The position numbers were made by a program, and so were the translations under genes. Positions 63,073 through 64,000 of a stretch of 64,000 bases of DNA are shown in pieces. Source of the DNA: Colletes latitarsis (taxonomy: Eukaryota; Arthropoda; Insecta; Hymenoptera; Colletidae); assembly GCF_051014445.1 (NCBI RefSeq), contig NC_135144.1, forward strand, positions 1,984,001 to 2,048,000. The letters run 5' to 3'. Each line of letters starts with the position of its first letter. Position 1 is the first letter of the stretch. Under the pieces are notes generated by a model. It saw only the letters and a list, made by a program, of their open reading frames with translations, was not told the DNA's origin and did not search any database.

Positions 63073-64000
63073 GTGTGGTACCACATTACTGCGTGATTCA
63101 AACCCGAAAAAACCCAGGATCTGCCCAACAAGAATGCGGAAAAGGCAAAATCATGAGCCAGATGCGGGCATAACCCAGACCTCACCCAGACATAACCGGT
63201 TTTATCCTCGAAAATGTGGATCGAAACCAGGATTAATTGACTGTTTCAATGTGGTACCACATTACTACGTGATTCAAACCCGAAAAAACCCAGGATCTGG
63301 CCAACAAGTTTGCGAAGAAAGCAAAATCATGAGCCAAATGTGGGCATAACCCAGACCTAACCCAGACCTAACCGGTTTTATCCTCTAAAATGTGGATCGA
63401 AACCAGGATTAATTGACTGTTTCAATGTGGTACCACATTACTACGTGATTCAAATCCAAAAAACCCCAGGATCTGGCCAACAACTATGCGAGGAAGGCAA
63501 AATCATGAGCCTGATGTGGGCATAACCCAGACCTAACCCAGACCTAACCGGTTTTATCCTCTAAAATATTGATCGAAACCAGGTTTAATTGACTGTTTCA
63601 ATGTGGTACAACATTACTACGTGATTCAAACCCGAAAAAACCCAGGATCTGGCCAACAAGTTTGCGAAGAAAGCAAAATCATGTGCCAAATGTGGGCATA
63701 ACCCAGACCTAACCCAGACCTAACCGGTGTTACCGACTAAAATATTGGTCGGAACCAGGTTTAATTGTCTGTTTCAGTGAGGTGTCACATTACTACGTGT
63801 TTCAAACCAGAGAAAACCAAGGATCTGGCCAACAAGAATGCGGAAAAGGCAAAATCATGAGTCAGATGCTGGCATAACCCAGACCTCACCCAGACCTAAC
63901 CGGTGTTACCGACTAAAATATTGGTCGGAACCAGGTTTAATTGTCTGTTTCATTGTGGTACCACATAACAACGTGATTCAAACCCGAAAAAACCCAGGAT
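63073..64000. repeat. 176-bp telomere-motif satellite, block 5 (runs off the window)
   Basis: About five monomers right of element 4, starting with its right target copy. The block matches 57390-58136 but has one additional monomer. The array continues beyond the window. Confidence 0.95.

Noticed and set aside
30277..64000. Regular repeats resembling a CRISPR array
   Set aside because: Whole monomers are repeated with no unique spacers, and the sequence is eukaryotic satellite DNA.
30277..64000. CENP-B box and functional centromere satellite
   Set aside because: I find no sequence with the CENP-B core pattern. The monomer length alone is not evidence for a centromere.
30277..64000. Chromosome terminus (true telomere)
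   Set aside because: The 11-mer never forms a long uninterrupted tract, and the array is bounded by another repeat on the left and continues to the right.

Overview
The window is repetitive, gene-poor, non-coding DNA of an insect, most likely a hymenopteran (wasp, bee or ant). Three things point there: R1-clade non-LTR retrotransposons, an AT-rich background with CCTAA-type motifs, and a satellite monomer built around two adjacent copies of CCCAGACCTAA. The reverse complement of that 11-mer, TTAGGTCTGGG, is from memory one of the long telomeric motifs reported in Hymenoptera. I see no host protein-coding gene that I would defend. The layout suggests subtelomeric or otherwise heterochromatic DNA.

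Region 1 (1-30276) is a macrosatellite of 7,677-bp units. Three complete units and one interrupted, truncated unit lie head to tail and are almost identical over 23 kb. Each unit carries a tRNA-like (SINE-type) Pol III head, a GC-richer block with a perfect 19-bp palindrome, a 1.1-kb foldback element with 70-bp arms, nested ~145-bp subrepeats, several microsatellites and short interstitial telomere-like motifs. Unit 4 is split at 27813-29690 by an 1,878-bp solo LTR (TG...CA ends, 5-bp duplication ATATC). Past the LTR the unit is clearly more diverged and stops at 30276.

Region 2 (30277-64000) is a ~176-bp satellite, roughly 137 monomers in five blocks, with higher-order structure such as a 1,761-bp ten-monomer duplication. 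Four non-LTR retrotransposon copies interrupt it, all with coding sense on the minus strand. Element 1 (39491-46228, 6,738 bp) is apparently full length, with open ORF1 (gag-like, zinc knuckles) and open ORF2 (AP endonuclease, reverse transcriptase, CCHC). Elements 2 and 3 (55202-55719 and 59959-60476) are 518-bp copies of a related family, duplicated together with the adjacent array. Element 4 (61280-63072) is a 5'-truncated copy of a third family that keeps the reverse transcriptase from YADD onward.

How the parts interact: elements 1-3 sit at exactly the same point inside the telomere-like motif (CCCAGACC|TAA), with 14-16-bp target duplications. The satellite therefore behaves as a telomere-mimicking landing site for TRAS/SART-like targeted elements. 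Element 4 used a different site, next to the monomer's TGTGGTACCACA palindrome. The 3' UTRs of all three families fold into the same set of hairpins although the stem sequences differ, which is strong covariation evidence for an RNA structure probably read by the reverse transcriptase.
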